Of a DNA stretch of 64,000 bases, positions 44,010 through 52,127 are shown piece after piece. The DNA is from Avimonoglobus sp965151315 (lineage in GTDB: Bacteria; Bacillota; Clostridia; UBA1381): assembly GCA_965151315.1 (NCBI GenBank), contig CBCTZG010000001.1, positions 1 through 64,000 on the forward strand, written 5' to 3'. A model generated the notes under the pieces. The model was not told the origin of the DNA. It saw only the letters and a program-made list of their open reading frames with translations, and did no database searches. The position numbers and the translations under genes are program-made. Numbering within the stretch: the first letter of the stretch is position 1; each line of letters starts with the position of its first letter.

Positions 44010-45539
44010 CTATTCAAAATATTTCCGATCCAGGCTCCGGTATTGGATGGCTTCGGCCAGATGGGGGGTTCGGATGTCTTCCGAGCCTTCCAGGTCGGCA
44101 ATAGTCCGGGCCACCTTTAAGATTCGGGAATGGGCCCGGGCGGAAAGGCCCAGATTATCAAAGGCGGCCTTTAAAAGATCGTTTTCCGCCTTGCCCAAGG
44201 GGCAGAACTTGGGAAGCATCCCGGCAGTGAGCTGGGCGTTAGAATAAATATGATAATCCCGGTACCGTTCCCGCTGGATTTGGCGAGTCCGGTTGACCCG
44301 TTCCTTGATCGTTTTGCTGGATTCCCCGGTCTGGGCGGAACTCAGGTCACTGTAGTCTACGCTGGCTGCCTCCACCTGGATGTCAATCCGATCTAAAAGG
44401 GGGCCGGAGATTCGGCTCCGATACCGGCTGATCTCTCCGGGAGAGCAGGTGCATTTCCGGCGGGCGTCGCCGTAATAGCCGCACTTGCAGGGGTTCATGG
44501 AAGCCACCAGCATCATGCGGCAGGGATATGTCAGGGTAGCATGGACCCGGGAGATGGTGACCCGGCCGTCCTCTAAAGGCTGGCGCATGACCTCTAATAC
44601 CTCCCGTTTAAATTCCGGCAGTTCATCCAGGAAAAGGACGCCGTTGTGAGCCAGGGAAAGCTCCCCGGGCCGGGGGACGGTGCCGCCGCCGGAAAGGCCG
44701 GAGGCGGAAATCGTGTGGTGCGGGCTGCGGAAAGGACGTTGGGTGATCAGCGGCGCGCCTTCCGGCAGTACGCCGGCGATCGAATGGATTTTAGACACCT
44801 CCAGGGCCTCCGAAAAGGACAGATCCGGCAAGATCCCGGGAAGCCGCTGAGCCAGCATGGTCTTGCCTGTGCCGGGGGATCCGATCAAAAGTATGTTATG
44901 GTTGCCGGCAGCCGCGATTTCTAAAGCCCGTTTGGCATTTTCCTGCCCCTTTACGTCGGCAAAATCCAGAAGCGTACTTTCCGCTCCGGATAGGACTGAC
45001 TGGAGGTCCACGGTATATGGCGTCAGCCGCACATCCCCGGCCAGGTGCGCCGGGATCTGGGCAAGGGATTCTACCGGATATACGCAAAGCCCTTCTACAA
45101 CCGCCGCTTCCGCGGCATTTTTTGATGGGACAAACAGCGTGTGAAAACCATTTTCCAACGCGGAAACGGCCATAGGCAAAACCCCGGCTATCGGGTTTAC
45201 ACCGCCGTCTAAGGAAAGCTCACCAATAAAGGCGGTTTTTGCGTCCGGCTGGGGGCATTGTTCCGAGGCGCAGAGCAGGGAAACGGCCATGGGCAGGTCG
45301 TAGGCGGCCCCCTCCTTCCGATAGGCTGCGGGCGCCAAATTCATGATGATCCGCTTGGCGGGCACAGTGCAGCCAATGTTTTTTACAGCAGCCCGGACCC
45401 GCTCTTTCGCCTCCCGGACGGCTGCGTCAGGCAGGCCCACAATGTCAAAGGCCGGCAGGCCGTTGGAAATATCTGTTTCTACCGTCACAGTATAGCCGTC
45501 AATCCCCAGAAGGCCGCAGGAATAAATTTGTGATAGCAT
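44010..45539 (-). CDS. YifB/ComM-family magnesium-chelatase-like AAA ATPase
   Basis: ATG 45539 is 8 nt after AGGA and starts the family's usual MLSQIYSCGLLGIDGY; the upstream frame extension is not conserved in style. Residues ~20-170 form the Lon-S5-like domain (LPAFDIVGLPDAAVREAKER). The AAA domain has Walker A GSPGTGKTML, Walker B LFLDELPEF, and a four-Cys segment CKCGYYGDARRKCTC. The C-terminal domain is helical. At ~509 residues it has the usual length. ComM-type helicases assist branch migration when taken-up DNA is integrated. Confidence 0.95.
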   Translation of the reverse strand: MLSQIYSCGLLGIDGYTVTVETDISNGLPAFDIVGLPDAAVREAKERVRAAVKNIGCTVPAKRIIMNLAPAAYRKEGAAYDLPMAVSLLCASEQCPQPDAKTAFIGELSLDGGVNPIAGVLPMAVSALENGFHTLFVPSKNAAEAAVVEGLCVYPVESLAQIPAHLAGDVRLTPYTVDLQSVLSGAESTLLDFADVKGQENAKRALEIAAAGNHNILLIGSPGTGKTMLAQRLPGILPDLSFSEALEVSKIHSIAGVLPEGAPLITQRPFRSPHHTISASGLSGGGTVPRPGELSLAHNGVLFLDELPEFKREVLEVMRQPLEDGRVTISRVHATLTYPCRMMLVASMNPCKCGYYGDARRKCTCSPGEISRYRSRISGPLLDRIDIQVEAASVDYSDLSSAQTGESSKTIKERVNRTRQIQRERYRDYHIYSNAQLTAGMLPKFCPLGKAENDLLKAAFDNLGLSARAHSRILKVARTIADLEGSEDIRTPHLAEAIQYRSLDRKYFE

Positions 45540-45572
45540 AGGCTTCATCCTTAGTATTTCAGTATTAGCTTC

Positions 45573-45601
45573 ATTATACCCGATTTCTCTGAATTTTGCA
45601 A
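45573..45601 (-). promoter_or_regulatory. Promoter of the YifB-family gene
   Basis: On the minus strand: TTGCAA, 17 nt, TATAAT, ending 33 nt before the chosen ATG. It is divergent from the sporulation-type promoter at 45611-45637. Confidence 0.65.
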
Positions 45602-45610
45602 ACACTATTC

Positions 45611-45637
45611 ACATTTTATTTAAACTTTCATATGCTA
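45611..45637 (+). promoter_or_regulatory. Candidate mother-cell (sigma-K/E-type) sporulation promoter
   Basis: AC at 45611-45612, a 16-nt spacer, then CATATGCTA at 45629-45637. This fits the sigma-K pattern AC-N16/17-CATA-N3-TA, and the -10 also resembles sigma-E. It lies about 47 nt before the start of the Cys-rich protein gene. No sigma-A promoter is seen in its place. Confidence 0.45.
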
Positions 45638-45683
45638 TAACAAGGGAACCATCCCGTAAAAAATGAAAGGAAGTTTTGATAGT

Positions 45684-46532
45684 ATGAGCGATAAAAACTG
45701 CAACTGTACGAACAATGCGGATAAAGGCTTTAAAGAAGCTGTCTGCATACATACAGATAAGGTGTACGACTCTTGTCGGGATAAAGACTGTCTGGAAAAC
45801 GTCCGGGTATATCTGACTGCCGCAGGCCAGAGCGTAGTAGACCGGGCCATCAATGTAAAATGTACAAAAGCGGAGATCATCTGGGTGTTCTCCGATATTG
45901 AATCCGTACCCTTTAACCGGGGCTTTTATTCGGTTGACCTAAAATATTTCTTCCGGATCACCTTAGCGGTGTTCACCGGCTTGGGCCGGCCCACGGAAGT
46001 AGAAGGTTTAGCAACCTTTGACAAGAAGGTTATCCTGTTCGGCTCTGAAGGGAACGCGAAAATGTTTGCCAGCAAATACAAAGAGGACGCGTTTGATCCC
46101 CAGCTCTGGCGCAAGACCAACATGCCCAGCGCGGTGGTAGAAGTTGTAGACCCCATTGCGTTAGGCGCTAAGGTTGTAGATATTAACGATAAATGCTGCT
46201 GCTGCGATGATGACTTTGATCTGGCCAGCGTACCGGAATCCGTTTGCCGCGTATTCGACGACAGCCTGATCCTGGGCGGGGAACAGAAGCGGGTATTTGT
46301 TTCTCTGGGGATTTTCTCCATCATTAAGCTGGAGCGCCGGGTACAGCTGCTGATCCCAGCGTATGATTTCTGTATCCCACAGAAAGAATGCATTGGCGCT
46401 ACGGACGACAATCCCTGCGACCTGTTTGAGCGGATCAGCTTCCCGGTGGATGAATTCTTCCCGCCGGAAAAGTGCGATTTCCCTGATGATAACTCCATCT
46501 GCCCGCCGCCGTCTCCTGGCTGCGGCTGCTAA
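45684..46532 (+). CDS. Cys-rich acidic protein, possible spore component
   Basis: ATG 45684 follows AAAGGAAG by 10 nt; ATG 45663 is inside that region. About 282 residues with no signal peptide. Cys clusters at both ends and the middle (NCNCTNN; DKCCCCDDD; PPPSPGCGC) frame a beta-rich body (VRVYLTAAGQSVVDRAINV; FFRITLAVFTGLG; KKVILFGSEGN). I recognise a conserved clostridial hypothetical type but no named family. Cys clusters, a Pro/Gly/Cys tail and the sporulation-type promoter suggest a spore coat or outer-layer protein; this is inference. A terminator follows directly. Confidence 0.8.
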   Translation: MSDKNCNCTNNADKGFKEAVCIHTDKVYDSCRDKDCLENVRVYLTAAGQSVVDRAINVKCTKAEIIWVFSDIESVPFNRGFYSVDLKYFFRITLAVFTGLGRPTEVEGLATFDKKVILFGSEGNAKMFASKYKEDAFDPQLWRKTNMPSAVVEVVDPIALGAKVVDINDKCCCCDDDFDLASVPESVCRVFDDSLILGGEQKRVFVSLGIFSIIKLERRVQLLIPAYDFCIPQKECIGATDDNPCDLFERISFPVDEFFPPEKCDFPDDNSICPPPSPGCGC

Positions 46533-46541
46533 AAGGAAAAT

Positions 46542-46574
46542 AAAAAAATGCGTCCTGGAAGGGCGCATTTTTTT
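46542..46574 (+). terminator. Rho-independent terminator
   Basis: AAAAAATGCGTCC and GGGCGCATTTTTTT pair with one G-T, around a short loop, and run into T residues. It ends the Cys-rich protein gene. Confidence 0.88.
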
Positions 46575-46652
46575 ATTAAAATTTTCGGATTTTGTTCTAT
46601 GAAGAAAGTATGATGTTTTTGTGAAAAAACTGTGAATCATACAAGAAATCCA

Positions 46653-46681
46653 TTGACAACGAAAAATATTTCCTGTAGAAT
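46653..46681 (+). promoter_or_regulatory. Sigma-A promoter of the MarR/ABC exporter operon
   Basis: TTGACA, 17 nt, TAGAAT, ending 38 nt before the MarR ATG. The -10 box touches the operator that follows. Confidence 0.85.
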
Positions 46682-46699
46682 ATGTAGTATCCTACATAT
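46680..46699. promoter_or_regulatory. Palindromic MarR-type operator
   Basis: Perfect eight-base arms ATATGTAG and CTACATAT around TATC, at the transcription start just after the -10 box. The size and position are typical of a MarR-dimer autoregulatory site. Confidence 0.75.
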
Positions 46700-46719
46700 C
46701 CAAGGAAGAGGGAAAAAAT

Positions 46720-47199
46720 ATGGGCGAGTTTGAGGATTTTGGATTTTATATCAAGAAAATCAACGATACCTTAGTGGCCCAGGCAAACGCCCAGTTCAAG
46801 CGGCTGGACATCACCTACGCGCAAATGGAGGTTATGTTTTTTTTGCTGGGGCAGGCGGGGATGCGGGCGACCCAAAAGGACATCGAGGCCCATTTTCACC
46901 TCAAGCATTCTTCTGTAATTGGGCTTTTGCAGCGGATGCGGGCCAAGGGCCTGATAGAGGTGCGCGTCAACCCCCAGGACCATCGGGGCCGGGATGTATT
47001 TCTGCTGGACAAGGCGCTGAAAATCCGGGACGAAATGTACCGTACCCGGCAGGAAGTGGAAGCACACATCACGAATTATCTGACCCGGGAGCAAATGGAG
47101 CAGCTGACCGGCCTGCTGGCCGTATTCTACAGCGCGATCCGAAACCGGGAGGAAGAACCGCAGGCGCGGCCGGATGTAGGGAATTTAGAATCTTTATGA
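46720..47199 (+). CDS. MarR family transcriptional regulator
   Basis: A 159-residue winged-helix protein (ITYAQMEVMFFLLGQ; TQKDIEAHFHLKHSSVIGLLQRM; GLIEVRVNPQDHRGRDVFL with the Asp-His-Arg wing). MarR repressors release DNA when they bind small, often toxic ligands. Here the regulator precedes a two-gene multidrug-type ABC exporter, so it probably controls its own operon through the 46680-46699 palindrome. Confidence 0.93.
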   Translation: MGEFEDFGFYIKKINDTLVAQANAQFKRLDITYAQMEVMFFLLGQAGMRATQKDIEAHFHLKHSSVIGLLQRMRAKGLIEVRVNPQDHRGRDVFLLDKALKIRDEMYRTRQEVEAHITNYLTREQMEQLTGLLAVFYSAIRNREEEPQARPDVGNLESL

Positions 47200-47221
47200 A
47201 ATTGGAAAGGGAGCGGAAAAC

Positions 47222-47551
47222 ATGTTTGGAAAACCAAATGCACAAAATCTAATATAACACAAAAAGTGGGATAAGCTGCGGCATTTAGCGGAAAAAGCAG
47301 ATACGGCGACAGCTATGGATATTGCGGCTCAGTGCGGCAAAAATCCATGTGATGAAACCTATAATATTCTTGTGAATATGCTGGAAAATCCAGAGAAACA
47401 AGTGGTAAAGGCAGCTATCGTAGCGTTGGGAGAATCCGGTGTGACCACCGGCGCGACCCATATCCGGCGGATCATGACAAAATACCAGGATGACAAGGCC
47501 ATGCAGGATGTCATTCATACGTCGCTGCGGGCTTTAAAGGGGAATGACTGA
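47222..47551 (+). pseudogene. HEAT-repeat-like gene with premature in-frame stop
   Basis: ATG 47222 has GGAAAGGGAG upstream and begins MFGKPNAQNLI, then TAA at 47255-47257. The same frame continues at once with HKKWDKLRHLAEKADTATAM and the 78-residue ORF from ATG 47315 (AAIVALGESG; a HEAT-like helical pair). ATG 47315 has no ribosome binding site. The simplest reading is a ~109-residue HEAT-like protein disrupted by a single nonsense codon. Alternatives are a short leader peptide followed by an unrelated ORF, or a sequencing error. It lies between the MarR gene and the ABC genes. Confidence 0.6.
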
Positions 47552-47572
47552 TTCTCTGATATACCTGTATAC

Positions 47573-47621
47573 AAAAGACCGGCTCTGCAAAAAAGAAGCA
47601 CATTGCGGAACCGGTCTTTAT
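47573..47621 (+). terminator. Stem-loop (possible terminator) inside the MarR-ABC cluster
   Basis: Ten-base arms AAAGACCGG(C) and CCGGTCTTT(A) enclose about 29 nt, with a T-containing tail. It could end transcripts from the MarR promoter and limit read-through into the ABC genes, which have no clear promoter of their own in 47622-47667. Confidence 0.5.
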
Positions 47622-47667
47622 TTACATATTGTAACGACATGATCATCAAGAAAAGGAGGATAACGGC

Positions 47668-49401
47668 ATGATTAGAAAATTAGCGGGATCGGTCCGCGAA
47701 TATAAGCGGGATTCCATTTTAGCGCCGGTTTTTGTCATATTTGAAGTCGTTATGGAAGTGGTCATCCCTATGCTGATGGCATACCTGATCGACTATGGCA
47801 TCGATGCCGGAAACATGGGCTATATCCTGCGTACTGGATTATTCCTGGTATTATCAGCAGTGGTTTCACTGATCTTCGGCGCGCTGTCCGGAAAGCACGC
47901 GGCGCTGGCGTCAGCGGGCTTTGCCAAAAATCTCCGCCAGGATATGTACTATAATGTGCAGAAATTTTCCTTTGCGAATATTGATAAATTTTCCACAGCC
48001 AGTATCGTTACCCGGCTGACCACCGACGTAACCAATATGCAAAACGCGTTCCAGATGATTATCCGGGTGGCGGTGCGGTGTCCGGTAATGCTGATATTTT
48101 CGTTGTTTATGGCTTTTCAGATTAAGGCCCGGCTGGCGCTGATATTCCTGTGCGCTATGCCGATTCTGGCAGTTGGGCTGTATTTGATTATGAGCCGGGC
48201 GCATCCGATCTTTGAGCGGGTATTCCACACCTATGACAAGCTAAACAATGTGGTCCAGGAAAACCTGCATGGGATTCGGGTAGTCAAATCCTTTGTCCGG
48301 GAGGAATACGAGGAACAGAAGTTCAAAAAAATTTCCGGCAGCATTTACCGGGATTTTTCCAAGGCGGAAAAAATCCTAGCCTTTAACAACCCTTTGATGC
48401 AGTTCACGGTGTATATGTGTATGCTGTTGATTTCCTGGATCGGGGCGCGTCTGATTGTGGGCGGCGGTATGACGACCGGCCAGCTGATGAGCCTGATTAC
48501 CTACACCATGCAGATCCTCATGAGCCTGATGATGCTTTCTATGGTGTTTGTTATGATTGTTATTTCCAGGGCTTCTGCAGAGCGTGTTGTGGAAATTTTA
48601 GACGAACAGTCCGATCTGCAAAACGGCGATTCGCCGGTATACCAGGTAGCCGACGGCTCCGTTGATTTTGACAATCTCAGCTTTGGCTATTCGCCGAACA
48701 AAATGGTCTTAAAGGATATTGACCTGCATATCCGGTCCGGGGAAACGGTGGGGATTATCGGCGGTACAGGCTCGTCCAAATCCAGCCTTGTACAGCTGAT
48801 CCCCCGGCTTTACGACGCCTCAGCGGGGGATCTGCGGGTAGGCGGCGTGGATGTGCGGCAGTATGACCTGGAATCCCTGCGCAACGCGGTGGCTATGGTT
48901 TTGCAGAAGAACGTACTGTTTTCCGGTACCATCAAGGAAAACCTGCGCTGGGGCGCGGAGGACGCTTCTGACGAGGAACTGGTCCGCGTCTGCAAGCTAG
49001 CCCAGGCGGATGATTTTATCCGGACTTTCCCGGATGGGTACGACACATATATTGAGCAGGGGGGCACAAATGTTTCCGGCGGCCAGAAGCAGCGGCTGTG
49101 CATTGCCCGGGCGCTTCTGAAAAAACCCAAAATTCTGATCCTGGACGATTCTACCAGCGCGGTGGACACCAAGACCGACGCGCTGATCCGGAAGGCGTTC
49201 CGGGAGGAAATCCCGGATACGACTAAAATCATTATTGCCCAGCGGGTTTCCTCCGTAGAGGACGCGGATAAGATTGTTGTACTGGACAACGGCCGGATCG
49301 ATGCGGTGGGGACCCACCAGGAACTGCTGAAAACCAACGCGATTTATCAGGAGGTCTATAACTCCCAGGTGAAAGGAGGCGGCGAGGATGCGGCAGAATA
49401 A
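47668..49401 (+). CDS. Heterodimeric ABC exporter subunit, degenerate ATP site
   Basis: A 577-residue half transporter: six membrane helices (about 15-310) then an ATPase domain. Walker A reads GGTGSSKSS (Ser where Gly is usual), Walker B LILDDSTSAVD has Asp in place of the catalytic Glu, the H-loop has Gln (IIAQRVSS), and the signature NVSGGQKQR is normal. This is the pattern of the non-hydrolysing site in TM287/288-type heterodimers. AAAGGAGG precedes the ATG. It overlaps the partner gene by 14 nt. The pair is likely a multidrug or peptide exporter under MarR control. Confidence 0.93.
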   Translation: MIRKLAGSVREYKRDSILAPVFVIFEVVMEVVIPMLMAYLIDYGIDAGNMGYILRTGLFLVLSAVVSLIFGALSGKHAALASAGFAKNLRQDMYYNVQKFSFANIDKFSTASIVTRLTTDVTNMQNAFQMIIRVAVRCPVMLIFSLFMAFQIKARLALIFLCAMPILAVGLYLIMSRAHPIFERVFHTYDKLNNVVQENLHGIRVVKSFVREEYEEQKFKKISGSIYRDFSKAEKILAFNNPLMQFTVYMCMLLISWIGARLIVGGGMTTGQLMSLITYTMQILMSLMMLSMVFVMIVISRASAERVVEILDEQSDLQNGDSPVYQVADGSVDFDNLSFGYSPNKMVLKDIDLHIRSGETVGIIGGTGSSKSSLVQLIPRLYDASAGDLRVGGVDVRQYDLESLRNAVAMVLQKNVLFSGTIKENLRWGAEDASDEELVRVCKLAQADDFIRTFPDGYDTYIEQGGTNVSGGQKQRLCIARALLKKPKILILDDSTSAVDTKTDALIRKAFREEIPDTTKIIIAQRVSSVEDADKIVVLDNGRIDAVGTHQELLKTNAIYQEVYNSQVKGGGEDAAE

Positions 49402-51259
49402 AAAACCAGCGAAGGCTAAAACGCTAAAGCGCCTGATTTCCTATATTACCCAGCGGTATAAGGCCATGTTTTTCATTGTTCTGGTCTGTATCCTGATCAG
49501 CTCCATTGCCAATGTAGGCGGCAGCGTATTTTTAAAAATTTTGATCGACGACTATATTGAGCCCCTGCTGTTAGAAGCAAACCCGGTTTTTGACGGGCTT
49601 TTGCGGGCGATTTTGACTATGGGCGGCCTGTATCTTTTGGGCGTTATCGCGTCTTATACCTATAACCGGCTGATGGTTGTCATTTCCCAAGGGGTTTTGA
49701 AGGACATCCGGGACGAGATGTTTTCCCATATGCAGAAGCTCCCCATCCGGTATTTTGACACCCACACCCACGGGGATTTAATGAGCCGGTTTACAAACGA
49801 TACGGATACGCTCCGGCAGATGATCGCCCAGAGTATCCCCCAAATCTTTGTTTCGGTGATCACCGTGGTAACCGTTTTTATCGCCATGGTGGTTATGAAC
49901 GTCTGGTTAACTGTGCTGATCGTCCTGTTTGTGATCTTTATGATTGCCGTAACCCGGAAGATCGCGGGGAACAGCGCAAAGTACTTTGTCCGCCAGCAGC
50001 AGTCCCTGGGCGCTGTGAATGGATATATTGAGGAAATGATCCACGGGCAGAAGGTTATCAAGGTTTTCTGCCATGAGGAAAAATCGAAGGCGCAGTTTGA
50101 TAAGCTGAATACAGAGCTTTGTGAAAACGCTTCCCAGGCCAATAAATTTGCCAATATCCTGATGCCAATCATGGGGAACCTGGGCCACCTGCAGTATGTG
50201 CTGGTAGCCATCGTAGGGGGCGGCCTGGCCCTGGCGGGTATCGGCGGAACCACCCTGGGCATGATCGCGTCCTTCTTACAGCTGAGCAAGAGCTTTACCT
50301 CGCCTATCAGCCAGATCTCACAGCAGCTGAACTCGATCATCATGGCTTTGGCAGGCGCCGGCCGGATTTTTGAGCTGATGGACGAGGAGCCAGAGCAGGA
50401 TGAGGGATATGTAACCTTGGTAAACGCCAAAGAGGAAAATGGGCAGCTGATCGAAACCCCTGCGCATACCGGGCTCTGGGCCTGGAAGCATCCCCACGGC
50501 GACGGGAGCGTGACCTACACGCGGCTGACCGGCGAAGTGCAGTTCTTTGACGTGGATTTTGGATATAACCCGGATAAAATTGTCCTGCATAATATTACCC
50601 TGTATGCCAACCCGGGCGAAAAGGTAGCTTTTGTTGGGGCGACCGGCGCCGGAAAAACAACGATCACCAATCTGATCAACCGGTTTTATGACCTGGCGGA
50701 CGGGAAAATCCGTTATGACGGGATCAATATCAATAAGATCCGGAAAAGCGATCTCCGGCGTTCCCTGGGGATCGTCCTGCAGGATACCAACCTGTTTACC
50801 GGTACTGTCATGGAAAATATCCGCTACGGCAGGCTGGACGCTACAGAAGAAGAGGTGCGGGCTGCGGCCAGGCTGGCCAATGCCGACGGCTTTATCAATA
50901 TGCTGCCCCAGGGCTATGACACGGTGCTGTCCGGCGACGGCTCCGGCCTTTCCCAGGGCCAGCGGCAGCTGTTGTCCATTGCCCGGGCGGCGGTAGCCGA
51001 CCCGCCGGTTATAATCCTAGACGAGGCTACCTCCAGCATTGATACCCGGACGGAGGCCATCGTCCAAAAGGGGATGGATTCCCTGATGAAAGGAAGAACC
51101 GTATTTGTCATTGCGCACCGGCTGTCTACCGTACAAAACTCGGATGTGATTATGGTTTTGGAACAGGGACGGATCATCGAGCGCGGCGCTCACGATCAGC
51201 TGATCGCGGAAAAGGGCCGGTATTACCAGCTGTACACTGGCGCCTTTGAATTAGAATAA
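49388..51259 (+). CDS. Heterodimeric ABC exporter subunit, catalytic ATP site
   Basis: A 623-residue half transporter with six membrane helices and a fully active Walker set: Walker A GATGAGKTT, Walker B IILDEATSSID with the catalytic Glu, and switch His in VIAHRLSTV. Its own signature is altered (GLSQGQRQL), as expected for the half that completes the degenerate site of the partner. A ~35-residue insertion (TPAHTGLWAWKHPHGDGS) lies before the ATPase domain. Start and stop with the partner overlap, so the two are made in equal amounts. Confidence 0.93.
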   Translation: MRQNKKPAKAKTLKRLISYITQRYKAMFFIVLVCILISSIANVGGSVFLKILIDDYIEPLLLEANPVFDGLLRAILTMGGLYLLGVIASYTYNRLMVVISQGVLKDIRDEMFSHMQKLPIRYFDTHTHGDLMSRFTNDTDTLRQMIAQSIPQIFVSVITVVTVFIAMVVMNVWLTVLIVLFVIFMIAVTRKIAGNSAKYFVRQQQSLGAVNGYIEEMIHGQKVIKVFCHEEKSKAQFDKLNTELCENASQANKFANILMPIMGNLGHLQYVLVAIVGGGLALAGIGGTTLGMIASFLQLSKSFTSPISQISQQLNSIIMALAGAGRIFELMDEEPEQDEGYVTLVNAKEENGQLIETPAHTGLWAWKHPHGDGSVTYTRLTGEVQFFDVDFGYNPDKIVLHNITLYANPGEKVAFVGATGAGKTTITNLINRFYDLADGKIRYDGININKIRKSDLRRSLGIVLQDTNLFTGTVMENIRYGRLDATEEEVRAAARLANADGFINMLPQGYDTVLSGDGSGLSQGQRQLLSIARAAVADPPVIILDEATSSIDTRTEAIVQKGMDSLMKGRTVFVIAHRLSTVQNSDVIMVLEQGRIIERGAHDQLIAEKGRYYQLYTGAFELE

Positions 51260-51281
51260 ACAAAAAACCAGATAAGGCGAT

Positions 51282-51582
51282 TGAAGTGACCTCAAAAAGT
51301 CAGACAAACATTTTCAAGTTAATTTTTAAGCAGCCAAGAGGGCTTGCTGGGACGGCCTTTTCTGCCACGGCCACGACGTTTTGTTGCAAGTCCTTGGTCA
51401 CCAATTCCGAATTGTGCAGACGTCTCACGGATACGCAATTTTTCCTTTTGCATGGTTTCCGCTGCCAGTTGTTTGAACTCTGGTGTATAGCGTTTGTTTG
51501 GTATTCCTTTAGGCATAGTAAAACACCCCATTTCTTAGTACAAGTATTATATCATACTTGTCTAACAAATGGGGGCAGTTCA
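51282..51582. mobile_element. Internally deleted IS3-family element (MITE-like)
   Basis: Both ends carry matching imperfect terminal repeats: TGAAGTGACCTCAAAAAGTC at 51282 and, reversed from 51582, TGAACTGCCCCCATTTGTTA, both followed by AGACAA. About 300 bp remain, holding only a shortened orfA-like frame. No clear target-site duplication is seen. It is a remnant that could still be moved by a full-length relative. Confidence 0.7.
51319..51516 (-). pseudogene. Truncated IS3-family transposase orfA
   Basis: The frame starts with the IS3/IS150-type orfA opening MPKGIPNKRYTPEFKQLAAE and TMQKEKLRIRETSAQFGI. It then jumps to the RRGRGRKGRPSKPS basic stretch that in complete proteins lies some 20 residues further on, and stops shortly after. 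The middle of the helix-turn-helix region and all of orfB are missing, so no active transposase is encoded. Confidence 0.75.
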
Positions 51583-51608
51583 ACCGTTCCCGCCTGCTAA
51601 GAGCAAAA

Positions 51609-52109
51609 TTATTTTTTCATATGCAGGTTTTCATAGGTGCAAAAGGTCATGGTATAGCCGTGATCCTCCACCGGCGCGGAGGCCTCCCGCAGCACCCAGG
51701 CAGGGTCCTTGTCCAGGTCGGGCAGGAAGCTGTCCGCCGGCGCCATGGCGTTTACCCGGGTAATATAGGCAAGCCGGCACCGATTTAAAAACAGCCGGTA
51801 AATTTCCGCGCCGCCGCAGAGGAAAACATCCTCCGGGGGATAGGCCGCCGTCCGGGCGAGAAGCTCCTCCGGGGAATGGCACAGAATTACGCCCTCCGCC
51901 GAATAATCCAGGTTCCGGGTCAGCACGATATTGGTACGGTTGGGAAGGGGCCTGCGGCCGGGAAAGGACTCTAAGGTCCTGCGGCCCATGACCACCACCT
52001 TTCCTGCAGTCGTTTCCCGGAAAAACTGCATATCCCGGGGAATGCGGAACAAAAGCCCGTTGTCCCGGCCGATCCCCCAGTCCTTCGCTGCTGCAGCAAT
52101 CAAATTCAT
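51609..52109 (-). CDS. folA: Dihydrofolate reductase
   Basis: A 166-residue enzyme that reduces dihydrofolate with NADPH. Motifs: MNLIAAAAKDWGIGRDNGLLF, VVMGRRTLESFPGRRPLPNR and DVFLCGGAEIYRLFL. It normally carries an acid before PxxxxF helix residues; here the segment reads RIPRDMQFF with Asp present. AGGAGG precedes the ATG. It follows thyA by 18 nt, so thymidylate synthesis and folate recycling are co-expressed. Confidence 0.96.
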   Translation of the reverse strand: MNLIAAAAKDWGIGRDNGLLFRIPRDMQFFRETTAGKVVVMGRRTLESFPGRRPLPNRTNIVLTRNLDYSAEGVILCHSPEELLARTAAYPPEDVFLCGGAEIYRLFLNRCRLAYITRVNAMAPADSFLPDLDKDPAWVLREASAPVEDHGYTMTFCTYENLHMKK

Positions 52110-52127
52110 AATCGTAACCCTCCTGTT

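Noticed and set aside
47222..47257. Eleven-codon leader peptide for attenuation
   Set aside because: Possible, but the frame continues without a break past the stop as a HEAT-like protein, so a nonsense mutation is the simpler explanation.
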